A DNA stretch of 64,000 nucleotides from JBFLXR01 sp040757065 (lineage in GTDB: Bacteria; Pseudomonadota; Gammaproteobacteria; Burkholderiales; Gallionellaceae), in contig JBFLXR010000003.1 in assembly GCA_040757065.1 (NCBI GenBank), forward strand, positions 62,001-126,000, written 5' to 3'. The notes below the pieces were generated by a model. It saw only the letters and a program-made list of their open reading frames with translations. It made no database searches and was not told the origin of the DNA. The translations under genes were made by a program, and so were the position numbers. Shown piece by piece: positions 1 through 8,372 of this stretch (positions within the stretch are counted from its first letter, which is position 1; each line of letters opens with the position of its first letter).

Positions 1-398
1 TTCCCCCTGCCGCGCCCGGCGGACAACCCACGCTCGGCATGGCAGGGGTCCCCATGTGGAGCACTAAAAATTACTGTTCGGTTCGCGTATTCGGCAGCGA
101 AGATTTTTCCGCCATGTATCAAAAACCGGGTGGCCTGCAATGGAACGATGTCTACGAACACGCCTTGCGTTACTACTACCTGTTGTTCCCGGCAATGTCG
201 GTTTATATTCCGCTGAATTATGCCAGCTCGATTACCAGCCCATACAGTGCCAGCCTGATTAAACAACGGCTGAACACCCCCGATCAGCCCGCCTTCTACA
301 GCACGCTAAACATGCCGGTAACCCGGACGCTCTCCCCGGCACGGGTAAAATTAATTCTGGACTTTATCGACCAGAGCCAAAGTAATCAGAACGCATAA
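1..398 (+). CDS. C-terminal part of an unrecognised protein (5' end outside window)
   Basis: The reading frame is open from base 3 to the TAA at 396-398, giving 131 residues without an upstream stop, so the gene probably starts before the window. The visible part is rich in Tyr and other aromatics (a run of three Tyr near residue 60). It has no membrane segment or signal peptide in what can be seen, and no motif I recognise. It ends 135 bases before the large kinase gene on the same strand, with an inverted repeat between them, so it is probably a separate unit. An internal ATG at 39 exists, but the in-frame Pro/Gly-rich upstream sequence argues for a longer protein. Function unknown. Confidence 0.55.
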   Translation, partial: PPAAPGGQPTLGMAGVPMWSTKNYCSVRVFGSEDFSAMYQKPGGLQWNDVYEHALRYYYLLFPAMSVYIPLNYASSITSPYSASLIKQRLNTPDQPAFYSTLNMPVTRTLSPARVKLILDFIDQSQSNQNA

Positions 399-472
399 TT
401 TTTTACCGCACAACTCTAAATTTTGGAATAGACTTGCCGTAAATACTCGGGTAGGCTAACAATAAACTGTAC

Positions 473-517
473 AAGCGCGAACAAGTCGGGGAGCATCGTT
501 AGCAACTGTTCGCGCTT
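473..517. promoter_or_regulatory. Perfect 11-bp inverted repeat upstream of the kinase-GGDEF gene
   Basis: AAGCGCGAACA at 473-483 and TGTTCGCGCTT at 507-517 are exact reverse complements separated by 23 bases. The right arm runs directly into TATATAAC (517-524), which could be a -10 element, and ends 16 bases before the ATG at 534. There is no T-tract, so it is not a typical terminator. It could be a repressor operator overlapping the promoter, or a hairpin in the 5' leader. Confidence 0.5.
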
Positions 518-533
518 ATATAACACTAAGAAT

Positions 534-3500
534 ATGATCGAGCTGGCAGGCTATACCATTACGGATTTGCTATCGCAAAACCGCTCCACGACTATCTATC
601 GCGGCGCGCGGCTAACCGACGGCGCTCCGGTCATACTGAAAGTTCTGGATGCAGAGTTTCCTACGCCGCTGCAAGTTGCGCGTATACAGCACGAATTCGA
701 ACTGCTTAACAAATTCGACCATCCCGGCATCATCCGAACCATAGGACTGGAAAGAGCCCATCATTCTCTTGCGATCGTACTGGAAGACTTCGGGGGTGCT
801 CCCCTCAGAAGACTAATCGAACAAAACGACATTAGCCTTCTCGACAAACTGCGTATCGCCCGCCGAATCAGCGAAATTCTCGGCGACATCCATCGCCGTA
901 ACGTCGTCCACAAGGATATCAATCCGAACAATATCCTGATCCACCCTGAGACTGGCCGGATCAAAGTTATCGACTTCGGCAATGCGACCGAGATTGTGCA
1001 CGAAGAGCGACAACTCAAACGCCCGGAACAACTCGAGGGTACGCTCGCCTACATCGCGCCCGAACAAACAGGACGGATGAATCGACCGGTCGATTACCGC
1101 AGCGACTTCTACTCGCTCGGCATTACACTTTACGAACTGTTCCTCGGACGGAGGCCGTTCGATGCGCAGGACAGCATGGAAATGGTGCATTTGCATCTTG
1201 CCTCGGTGCCGGCTGACTTGCACAGCCAAAATCCTGACATTCCACCTGCAATTGCCGACATCGTCAAAAAACTAGTCGAGAAAAATGCAGAGAACCGTTA
1301 TCAAAGCGCAGCCGGCCTCTGCCGCGACCTGGATATATGTCTGGATGCCTTAAGCAAGGGCAGTCAACCCGCAGATTTCAAGGCTGGCCAGCACGATATT
1401 TCCGACAAATTCAGCATCCCCGCCAAACTCTACGGACGCGAAGAGGAAGTGCGCCACCTGCTGGAAGCTTTCGAACGCACGGCTTCGGGAGACTCCGGTA
1501 TCGTGCTGGTTACAGGCCATTCCGGAATCGGAAAATCCTCACTCATCAACGAGATTCACAAGCCTATCACGCAAAAGCGCGGCTTTTTCATCGAGGGGAA
1601 GTTCGACCAGTTCCGGCGCAACATTCCGTATTCCGCGCTCATTCAAGCTTTTCAGGGCATGTTGCGCCAAATTCTGGCGGGAAGCGACGTGCAAATTGCC
1701 GAATGGCGCAAACGCCTGCTCGCTGCTCTGGGCGAAAACGCGCAGGTAATTATCGACGTTTTGCCGGAACTTCGTCCCATTCTGGGAGCGCAACCGGCCG
1801 TCCCGCTACTTTCGCCCCACGAAGCGCAAAATCGCTTCAATTTTTATTTAATCAATTTCGTGCGCGTCTTTGCGCAGGCCGAGCACCCGCTCGTTCTATT
1901 TCTCGACGATCTGCAATGGGCGGATCACCCCTCGCTGGGCATATTGGAACTTCTCGGCGCGGATCGCGAATGCCGCCATCTGCTGGTAATCGGAGCATAC
2001 CGGCAAAATGAGGTCGATTCCGGCCACCCGTTGCAACTATCGCTCGACCGGCTGAGGAAAGACGGCGCTCACATCGAAGAAATCGCTCTGAATGCGTTGC
2101 CAAACGAGACGGTTTGCAGAATTGTGGCGGATGCAGTTCACAGCGCCGAAACATACGCCGCTCCGCTGTCCGATCTCATTTACCGAAAGACGGGGGGGAA
2201 CCCTTTTTTCGTCAATCAGTTGCTCAAATCTCTCCACGAAAAGGAACTAATCCATTACGATCATGCCCGGCACCAATGGGACTGGGATATTGCGCAAATC
2301 GAGCAAATCGGTTTCACCGACAATGTCGTCGATCTGATGACGGAGAATATCCGCAAGCTCCCGCATTCGACGCAGCAATTGCTCAAACTTGCCGCTTGCA
2401 TCGGCAACCGTTTCTCGCTGCAAGACCTGTCCGTCGTGGCCGAAAATACCCGCGATGCCATTGCCGCCGATTTTCTGGTTGTGCTAAAAGCAGAATTGTT
2501 GGTCCCCATCGGAGAAGAATTCAAATTTTTCGGACATCGCGCCGACCAGGCCGTTTCCGCCTCGCTCGACGTACATTACCGCTTTCAGCATGACCGCGTT
2601 CAGCAAGCCGCCTACGATTTGCTGAACCCGGACGAAAAAGTTGCAACGCATTTCAAGGTCGGCGTACTGCTGCTGGAGAACACACCGGAAGAAGCGCTGG
2701 ACGATAAACTGTTCGACATCGTCAACCACTTCAATCAAGCATTAGACCTTGTCAGCGATCCCGCGCTTATCCGGCGCTTGATCGACCTCAATATCCGAGC
2801 CGCATCGAAAGCCAAACACGCCATCGCCTACGAACCTGCGCTGGAGTACATCAAAACGGCGCAGAAGCTGGTCGCTCCGCAACCGGAAAGACCCGAGTAC
2901 TTATTCCGAATCTTGCTGGAGCGCGCGGAGTGCGAACACCTGAACGGTCAGCAAGACAGCGCCGAAAAGCACTATCATCAGGCATTAAAAAAAGCGGCTA
3001 ACCCGAACGACCATGCCGCGGTGCTGGAAGCGATGATTCATTTCTACACCAATACCGGCAATTTCGCTCTGGCCTACCAGACCGGCCGTCAGGCGCTGAA
3101 ATTATTCGGCGTATCACTACCGTCCGGCTTCATTCCCCCGCTGTTCGCCGCCGACCTCGTTCGCCTCAAATGGCGTATGCGCGGCAAAGCCATCGCCGAC
3201 CTGATCGACCTGCCACTTTGCACCGATGAAAAACTCCGCACTGCGATGCGCCTGATTGGCGCGCTGCTTAAAGCCGCCTACCAGATTCGTCCCGAACTGT
3301 GCATCGCCAATGCCGTTAAAGCCGTCAATCTCAGTCTGGAACACGGCACGATGGAAGACAATGCCGTCGCTTATTTGGTATTCGGCGGCATCTTCGTCGG
3401 CGGCGTGCTGGGCAGACATCAGGCCGGTTACGAATTCGGCCAACTCGCCTTGTCGATGAACCAGCGTTTCAACAACCTCAAGCAGCGGAGCGAAATTAAC

Positions 3501-5651
3501 TTCGTATCCGGTTATTTCACCCATTTCTGGCTAAAACCGGCCAGCGAAACAGAAACCTACTATCGGGTTGCGTATGAAAGCGGATTGCAGACCGGCGACT
3601 TTTTCCATCTCTCCTGCGCGGCCTGCACCCTGATCGAAAGCCAGCTCATTCGTGGCGCACCTCTGCCGGAAATCAGGCGTCAGGCCGAAAACCATCTGGC
3701 ATTCATGGAGCGGATCAAGAGCCACGAAGCGGCCGGCGCCCTCACCGCCACCCTGCGCACGATACTGAATTTGGAGGGCATGACGGCCAACCCGGAATCG
3801 TTCGGTAGCCCGGATTTCAACGAGGCCGACTTCGTCGCCCGACTGCGCAGCTTCAGCTCGCTGCATTTCTCGCACTTTTACTTCGTCAACAAGATGCAAA
3901 CCCTCTACTTGTGGCGAAGATTCAAAGAAGCGCTGCACGCGGCGCGGGAATCGGAAGCATTTCTGAAGTATTCCCTCGCAATGCTGCACACGACCGAGCA
4001 CCACTTTTACCATGCGCTGATTCTGTGCGCTTGCTACGAGCGCGATCCGCAAAAGAAATACTTGAATCAGGCATGGAAAATCCTGAAAAAATTCGAGCAA
4101 TGGGCCGAGCTCAACCCTGCCAATTTCGAACACAAGGCGCTGCTTATCCGCGCCGAAATCGAAAGGCTCACGCGCGACGATTGCGAAGTCGCCGGCCTGT
4201 ACGCTAAAGCCATTCAGTCAGCGGACACCAACGGCTTCCAGCAAAATAAAGCGCTCGCCAACGAACTGGCCGGACGCTTCTTCGCCGCCCGAGAAATCGG
4301 CATGTCGGCGCGCGGGCATATCCGTGAAGCCTACTACACATATCGCCTGTGGGGCGCAACCGGAATCGCCGACCGGCTCGCGCACGAGTTCCCTCAATAC
4401 ATCGCCCTGCGCGGGCAAGATACGCGCCTGCAGACCGACCCGGCCATCCGCACCGTGCGAGAGGATTCATTCCCGCCCGCCGGCCAGCTACAGGGCAGCG
4501 TCCCGCGCTCCGTCACTTCCGGTACGACCAGCACGCACCACCCGACCAATCTGGACTTGGAAACCGTCATTAAAGCGACGCAGGCTATTTCCAGCGAAAT
4601 TAAACTGTCGGCGCTGCTGCAAAAAATGATGCGTATCATGATGGAAAACGCCGGCGCAGAAAGAGGCAGCCTCGTCTGGGTCGATCAAGGCACGCTTGCC
4701 ACGCAAGCTTGCGGCACCGCAACCGGAGAAATCGAAATCCTCGACAGCGCACCGCTCGACAGTACCAAACAGCCGGTCTCCGTCATCCAGTACGTCGCCC
4801 GTTTGGGAGAAAGTGTCGTTCTCAACGATGCGGAAACCGACGCCCGGTTTTGGGACGATCCTTATATCGCACAAACCAAACCAAAGTCGCTGCTTTGCAC
4901 CCCCATTGTGCATCAAGGCAAAATCGTCGGCGTTGTCAGTCTGGAAAACAATTTGGTCAGCGGCGCGTTCACGCCAGACCGCCTCGAAATTCTCGGCATT
5001 CTGGCCGCGCAATCGGCCATCTCCATAGAAAATTCGCATCTGTATGCCAATCTGGAAGAACGTGTGCAAGAACGTACACTGGAGCTTTCCAAGTTGACGG
5101 AGAAACTCAAAGAGGCCAACGAGGCGCTGGAGAAACTGACTTTCACCGACCCGCTCACCCAAGTTTCAAACAAGCGACACTTCCAGCAAGTCTACGAAGA
5201 AGAATGGAAGCGTGCTTCTCGTTCCGGAACGCCGCTTACCCTGATGCTGATTGACGTCGATTGCTTCAAGCTTTACAACGACACCTACGGACATATCGAA
5301 GGCGACAACTGCTTGAAGGCTGTCGCCAGCGCACTCGACAAAGGCATCTCGCGGGCGGGCGATCTGGTTGCCCGCTTCGGCGGTGAAGAATTCATCATCA
5401 TCCTGCCCAATACCCCGCTCGACGATGCTTGCACGATTGCCTCGCGACTGGTCGAAAACGTCCGCAGTCTGAACATACCGCACAAAACTTCGGTCGCTGC
5501 GCCTATCGTCACCATCAGCCTGGGAGTCGCGCAAAGCATCCCCCAGCAAGGGGCAGACCCAACCGGTCTCATCACCGCCGCCGATCAGGCGCTGTACCAC
5601 GCAAAAACCAGCGGCCGCAACCGCCACCACGCACAACGCAATCCGGATTAA
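534..5651 (+). CDS. Ser/Thr kinase - STAND ATPase - GAF - GGDEF multidomain signalling protein
   Basis: This 1705-residue cytosolic protein has no visible membrane segment. Residues 1-265 are a Hanks-type kinase: Lys36, catalytic loop HKDINPNN at 126-133 (HKD, not HRD), DFG at 147-149, then an APEQTGR activation segment. Residues about 290-570 are an AAA/STAND ATPase with Walker A GHSGIGKSS (Lys334) and Walker B LFLDD (Asp458, Asp459). A long helical, TPR-like region follows to about 1300. A GAF domain (about 1345-1500), a coiled coil, and a GGDEF domain with GGEEF at 1616-1620 come last. RAGD sits five residues before GGEEF and fits the RxxD inhibitory site, so cyclic-di-GMP synthesis with product inhibition is likely. 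Related giant kinases usually end in a histidine kinase; here a cyclase takes that place. No clear Shine-Dalgarno precedes the ATG. Confidence 0.9.
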   Translation: MIELAGYTITDLLSQNRSTTIYRGARLTDGAPVILKVLDAEFPTPLQVARIQHEFELLNKFDHPGIIRTIGLERAHHSLAIVLEDFGGAPLRRLIEQNDISLLDKLRIARRISEILGDIHRRNVVHKDINPNNILIHPETGRIKVIDFGNATEIVHEERQLKRPEQLEGTLAYIAPEQTGRMNRPVDYRSDFYSLGITLYELFLGRRPFDAQDSMEMVHLHLASVPADLHSQNPDIPPAIADIVKKLVEKNAENRYQSAAGLCRDLDICLDALSKGSQPADFKAGQHDISDKFSIPAKLYGREEEVRHLLEAFERTASGDSGIVLVTGHSGIGKSSLINEIHKPITQKRGFFIEGKFDQFRRNIPYSALIQAFQGMLRQILAGSDVQIAEWRKRLLAALGENAQVIIDVLPELRPILGAQPAVPLLSPHEAQNRFNFYLINFVRVFAQAEHPLVLFLDDLQWADHPSLGILELLGADRECRHLLVIGAYRQNEVDSGHPLQLSLDRLRKDGAHIEEIALNALPNETVCRIVADAVHSAETYAAPLSDLIYRKTGGNPFFVNQLLKSLHEKELIHYDHARHQWDWDIAQIEQIGFTDNVVDLMTENIRKLPHSTQQLLKLAACIGNRFSLQDLSVVAENTRDAIAADFLVVLKAELLVPIGEEFKFFGHRADQAVSASLDVHYRFQHDRVQQAAYDLLNPDEKVATHFKVGVLLLENTPEEALDDKLFDIVNHFNQALDLVSDPALIRRLIDLNIRAASKAKHAIAYEPALEYIKTAQKLVAPQPERPEYLFRILLERAECEHLNGQQDSAEKHYHQALKKAANPNDHAAVLEAMIHFYTNTGNFALAYQTGRQALKLFGVSLPSGFIPPLFAADLVRLKWRMRGKAIADLIDLPLCTDEKLRTAMRLIGALLKAAYQIRPELCIANAVKAVNLSLEHGTMEDNAVAYLVFGGIFVGGVLGRHQAGYEFGQLALSMNQRFNNLKQRSEINFVSGYFTHFWLKPASETETYYRVAYESGLQTGDFFHLSCAACTLIESQLIRGAPLPEIRRQAENHLAFMERIKSHEAAGALTATLRTILNLEGMTANPESFGSPDFNEADFVARLRSFSSLHFSHFYFVNKMQTLYLWRRFKEALHAARESEAFLKYSLAMLHTTEHHFYHALILCACYERDPQKKYLNQAWKILKKFEQWAELNPANFEHKALLIRAEIERLTRDDCEVAGLYAKAIQSADTNGFQQNKALANELAGRFFAAREIGMSARGHIREAYYTYRLWGATGIADRLAHEFPQYIALRGQDTRLQTDPAIRTVREDSFPPAGQLQGSVPRSVTSGTTSTHHPTNLDLETVIKATQAISSEIKLSALLQKMMRIMMENAGAERGSLVWVDQGTLATQACGTATGEIEILDSAPLDSTKQPVSVIQYVARLGESVVLNDAETDARFWDDPYIAQTKPKSLLCTPIVHQGKIVGVVSLENNLVSGAFTPDRLEILGILAAQSAISIENSHLYANLEERVQERTLELSKLTEKLKEANEALEKLTFTDPLTQVSNKRHFQQVYEEEWKRASRSGTPLTLMLIDVDCFKLYNDTYGHIEGDNCLKAVASALDKGISRAGDLVARFGGEEFIIILPNTPLDDACTIASRLVENVRSLNIPHKTSVAAPIVTISLGVAQSIPQQGADPTGLITAADQALYHAKTSGRNRHHAQRNPD

Positions 5652-5719
5652 TCACCAGCAGGAAAATGTCCGGCGCGACGCGCGAGCTTCCACTCCTCGC
5701 AGTTTATTACCGCAGAAAA

Positions 5720-5750
5720 GCAAAAAGCCCGTCGAAAATCAACGGGCTTC
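5720..5750 (-). terminator. Rho-independent terminator after tRNA-Ser
   Basis: Read on the minus strand, AAGCCCGT and ACGGGCTT pair around a 9-base loop and are followed by TTTTT. It lies 7 bases past the tRNA 3' end and probably ends the lysC/tRNA-Ser transcript. Confidence 0.8.
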
Positions 5751-5756
5751 GCTTAT

Positions 5757-5851
5757 TGGCGGAGAGAGAGGGATTCGAACCCTCGATAGAAGTTTTAGTC
5801 TCCTATGCTCCCTTAGCAGGGGAGTGCCTTCGACCTCTCGGCCATCTCTCC
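5757..5851 (-). tRNA. tRNA-Ser (anticodon GCU)
   Basis: The minus strand starts GGAGAGATGGCCGAG and ends with a T-arm containing GGTTCGAATCC and an encoded CCA at 5759-5757. The anticodon loop CTGCTAA gives GCU. A long variable arm is present, as expected for a class II tRNA of about 92 bases plus CCA. A lysC then tRNA-Ser(GCU) order is also known from pseudomonads, so this neighbourhood looks ancestral. Confidence 0.95.
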
Positions 5852-5897
5852 AGAGGGCGCGCAGGATACTGCATCCGCCGCCCGAGGTCAAACTAAA

Positions 5898-7133
5898 TTA
5901 TACAGCTTCCTGATCCAGATCGAATGCTTTGTGCAGCACACGCACCGCAAGTTCCAGATATTTTTCGTCGATCACCACAGAAATCTTAATTTCCGAGGTG
6001 GAAATCATTTGGATATTGATCCCCTCTTCCGCCAGCGTACGGAACATCTTGCTGGCGATTCCGACGTGCGAACGCATCCCCACGCCGACCACGGAAACCT
6101 TGGCGGTCTTGTCGTCGCCCACCACGTCGCGCGCACCGATATGCCCCTGCACCTGACCTTTCAGGATAGTCATCGCCTTGGCAAATTCGTTGCGATGCAC
6201 GGTAAACGAGAAATCCGTGGTGCCGTCCACGCCGACATTCTGGATAATCATATCCACGTCGATATTGGCTTCGCTGACCGGCCCCAGAATCTGATACGCG
6301 ATACCGGGCTTGTCCGGCACGCCCAGCACGGTGATCTTCGCTTCGTCGCGATTGAACGCGATACCGGAAATGATAGCCTGTTCCATAGAATCGTCTTCCT
6401 CGAATGTAATCAGCGTGCCCTCGCCCGGATCGTCCAGGAAGGAGGAAAGCACGCGCAACTTAACTTTGTATTTGCCGGCGAATTCGACCGAGCGGATTTG
6501 CAGCACCTTGGAGCCGAGGCTGGCCATTTCCAGCATTTCCTCGAAGGTGATGGTTTTCAGGCGGCGCGCTTCCGGCACCACGCGCGGATCGGTTGTATAC
6601 ACGCCGTCCACGTCGGTATAAATTTGACATTCGTCGGCACGCAATGCTGCCGCCACCGCCACACCGGTTGTATCGGAACCGCCGCGCCCCAGCGTAGTAA
6701 TATTGCCGTCTTCGTCGACGCCCTGAAAACCGGCCACTACGACCACGTAATCGTTTGCCAGATCGGTACGGATATTTTCTTCGTCGATGCTCAGAATACG
6801 CGCCTTGTTAAAGGCGTTGTCGGTCAGAATGCGCACCTGACCGCCGGTATAGCTCTTCGCCTTCACGCCTTGCGCTTGCAGCGCCATCGACAGCAAGCCG
6901 ATCGTGACCTGCTCGCCGGTCGAGACGACCACGTCCAACTCGCGCGGATCGGGATGCTCCTGAACTTCTTTCGCCAAGCCGATCAGGCGGTTGGTTTCGC
7001 CGCTCATCGCGGAAACCACCACCACCACCTGATGACCCTCTGCCTTGAATTTCGCCACGCGGCGGGCTACGTTTTTGATCCGCTCGGTGGTACCCACCGA
7101 AGTGCCGCCATATTTCTGAACAATCAACGCCAC
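5898..7133 (-). CDS. lysC: Aspartate kinase
   Basis: Aspartokinase phosphorylates L-aspartate with ATP, the first step to lysine, threonine, methionine and diaminopimelate. The 411-residue length is the monofunctional type. It opens with VQKYGGTSVG, the conserved nucleotide-binding start of the amino acid kinase fold, and continues with GRGGSDTT in the catalytic domain. From about residue 265 it has two ACT domains (ITVLGVPDKPG and VSVVGVGM), where end-product amino acids bind for feedback control. The start codon is GTG, with CAGG about 7 bases upstream. A terminator lies 54 bases upstream, so it probably has its own promoter there; TAAAAT at 7173-7168 is a possible -10. Confidence 0.96.
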   Translation of the reverse strand: MALIVQKYGGTSVGTTERIKNVARRVAKFKAEGHQVVVVVSAMSGETNRLIGLAKEVQEHPDPRELDVVVSTGEQVTIGLLSMALQAQGVKAKSYTGGQVRILTDNAFNKARILSIDEENIRTDLANDYVVVVAGFQGVDEDGNITTLGRGGSDTTGVAVAAALRADECQIYTDVDGVYTTDPRVVPEARRLKTITFEEMLEMASLGSKVLQIRSVEFAGKYKVKLRVLSSFLDDPGEGTLITFEEDDSMEQAIISGIAFNRDEAKITVLGVPDKPGIAYQILGPVSEANIDVDMIIQNVGVDGTTDFSFTVHRNEFAKAMTILKGQVQGHIGARDVVGDDKTAKVSVVGVGMRSHVGIASKMFRTLAEEGINIQMISTSEIKISVVIDEKYLELAVRVLHKAFDLDQEAV

Positions 7134-7187
7134 GATATGCCTGCTGGTCTGTTACTGAATGCGCGGCATTTTACCCGAACTCCGCAC

Positions 7188-7218
7188 AAAAAACGAGGAC
7201 GGGTTGCAGCCCGTCCTC
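7188..7218 (-). terminator. Rho-independent terminator between the small gene and lysC
   Basis: GAGGACGGG (7195-7203 on the plus strand) pairs perfectly with CCCGTCCTC (7210-7218) around a 6-base loop. On the minus strand the stem is followed by six T residues (7193-7188). It sits 20 bases after the stop of the 71-residue gene and separates it from lysC. Confidence 0.85.
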
Positions 7219-7238
7219 CTGACATTCCCGGCGTCGGA

Positions 7239-7454
7239 TCAGCCCGCCACCCACTCGAGAAATTCTGCCGGATCGACGCCGAGCAGATGCGGGGGCATCG
7301 CCGCACTGCGCTCCGCCGTTTGCACCGCCGTCACTTCTTGCAGACCGGGTGCAACACAGGGCGCATGCATAACCCGCTGCCCGACTGGCTCGCCATATTC
7401 CGGCGCACAATACTCGACTTCGTAGGTACTCATATCCAAAGTGACGATACTCAT
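7239..7454 (-). CDS. Small protein of unknown function, 71 residues
   Basis: The start is ATG at 7454, chosen because GAGGAGGT, a near-perfect Shine-Dalgarno, ends 6 bases before it; a longer in-frame reading has no such signal. The protein begins MSIVTLDMSTYEVEYCAPEY and is acidic, with two Cys (16 and 32), several Pro and an aromatic C-terminus (EFLEWVAG). It has no signal peptide or membrane segment. A plausible sigma-70 promoter lies at 7534-7507 and a strong terminator follows 20 bases after the stop, so it looks like a complete single-gene unit between cysQ and lysC. I do not recognise the family. Confidence 0.7.
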   Translation of the reverse strand: MSIVTLDMSTYEVEYCAPEYGEPVGQRVMHAPCVAPGLQEVTAVQTAERSAAMPPHLLGVDPAEFLEWVAG

Positions 7455-7506
7455 GGCATACCTCCTCATCTCTCTATGGCGGGCAATTTTGAACGCCCTT
7501 GAATGT

Positions 7507-7534
7507 ATTATCGGCGCACCGGATAAAAAGTAAA
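7507..7534 (-). promoter_or_regulatory. Candidate sigma-70 promoter of the 71-residue gene
   Basis: On the minus strand TTTACT (7534-7529) is followed after 16 bases by GATAAT (7512-7507), matching 4/6 and 5/6 of the -35 and -10 consensus. The start point would be near 7500, giving a leader of about 45 bases that carries the strong Shine-Dalgarno. Confidence 0.5.
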
Positions 7535-7537
7535 GCC

Positions 7538-8341
7538 CTAACCGGCGATACCCGCAAATTGCTGCGGCCAATTCATCTCGCTAATGCCGGTTACGATGAA
7601 GTACGGATTCAGCAACTGCGCCGTATTACCATAGCCGAGCACTGCGCCGGACAAGGTGGTCACTTTACCCCCCGCCGCCTCGACTACGCATTGCGCAGCC
7701 GCGGTATCCCACAGCGAAGTCGGCCCCAGCCGCGGATAAATATCGGCCGCCCCTTCTGCCACCAGACACAATTTAAGCGAGCTACCCATCGATACCAGCG
7801 CGTGATCGCCCAGTCCCGCCAGCCACGCAGCCAAAGTATCGCCGCCGTGCGAACGGCTGCCCACTACGCGCCACGGCATACCCGCCCGATGCGTTGCACA
7901 GCGTACCGTTTCCCATGCGCCGGCACCTGTTTGCTTGTAAGCCCCATGACCGCACGCTGCTTTATATGTCCAGCCGAGTGCCGGCGCATGTACGACCCCC
8001 AGCACCGGACTACCGTTCTCGATCAGGGCAACATTGACGGTAAATTCGCCGTTTTTCTTAATAAATTCCTTCGTGCCGTCCAAGGGATCGACCAACCAGT
8101 AGCGCCCTTGCCCCCAGCTTTCCCGCCCGGGCAACTCGGTTTCTTCTTCCGACAGCACGGGAATCCCCGGCGTCAACGCGCGCAGCCCCTCGGCAATCAG
8201 CCGGTGCGCCGCTTGGTCGGCCTCGGTTAGCGGCGAAGCATCCGCCTTGCTCGTTACCGCGAAATCGCGCGCATACACTGCCATGATCGCGCGTCCAGCT
8301 TCTTGTGCGATGGCGACGCACGGCTCCAGCCACTGTTGCAT
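7538..8341 (-). CDS. cysQ: 3'(2'),5'-bisphosphate nucleotidase CysQ
   Basis: CysQ removes the 3'-phosphate of PAP, the by-product of PAPS reduction in sulfate assimilation, and belongs to the lithium-sensitive inositol monophosphatase superfamily. The 267-residue protein has the metal-binding motifs in order: LSEEE near residue 63, WLVDPLDGTKEFI near 82 (with the CysQ-typical KEF after DGT), and SLWDTAAAQCVVEAAGG near the C-terminus. The VNVALIENGSPVLGVVHAP segment is also typical of CysQ rather than SuhB. It is downstream of umuC on the same strand, 31 bases away; no functional link between them is evident. Confidence 0.92.
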   Translation of the reverse strand: MQQWLEPCVAIAQEAGRAIMAVYARDFAVTSKADASPLTEADQAAHRLIAEGLRALTPGIPVLSEEETELPGRESWGQGRYWLVDPLDGTKEFIKKNGEFTVNVALIENGSPVLGVVHAPALGWTYKAACGHGAYKQTGAGAWETVRCATHRAGMPWRVVGSRSHGGDTLAAWLAGLGDHALVSMGSSLKLCLVAEGAADIYPRLGPTSLWDTAAAQCVVEAAGGKVTTLSGAVLGYGNTAQLLNPYFIVTGISEMNWPQQFAGIAG

Positions 8342-8372
8342 ACTCTCTCCGTATCAGGATGAAATTTTTCGG

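Noticed and set aside
5931..7502. 523-codon open frame opposite lysC
   Set aside because: It is His/Gln-rich antisense translation of a clear aspartokinase gene and covers the small gene and terminator too; such frames are common opposite GC-rich genes.
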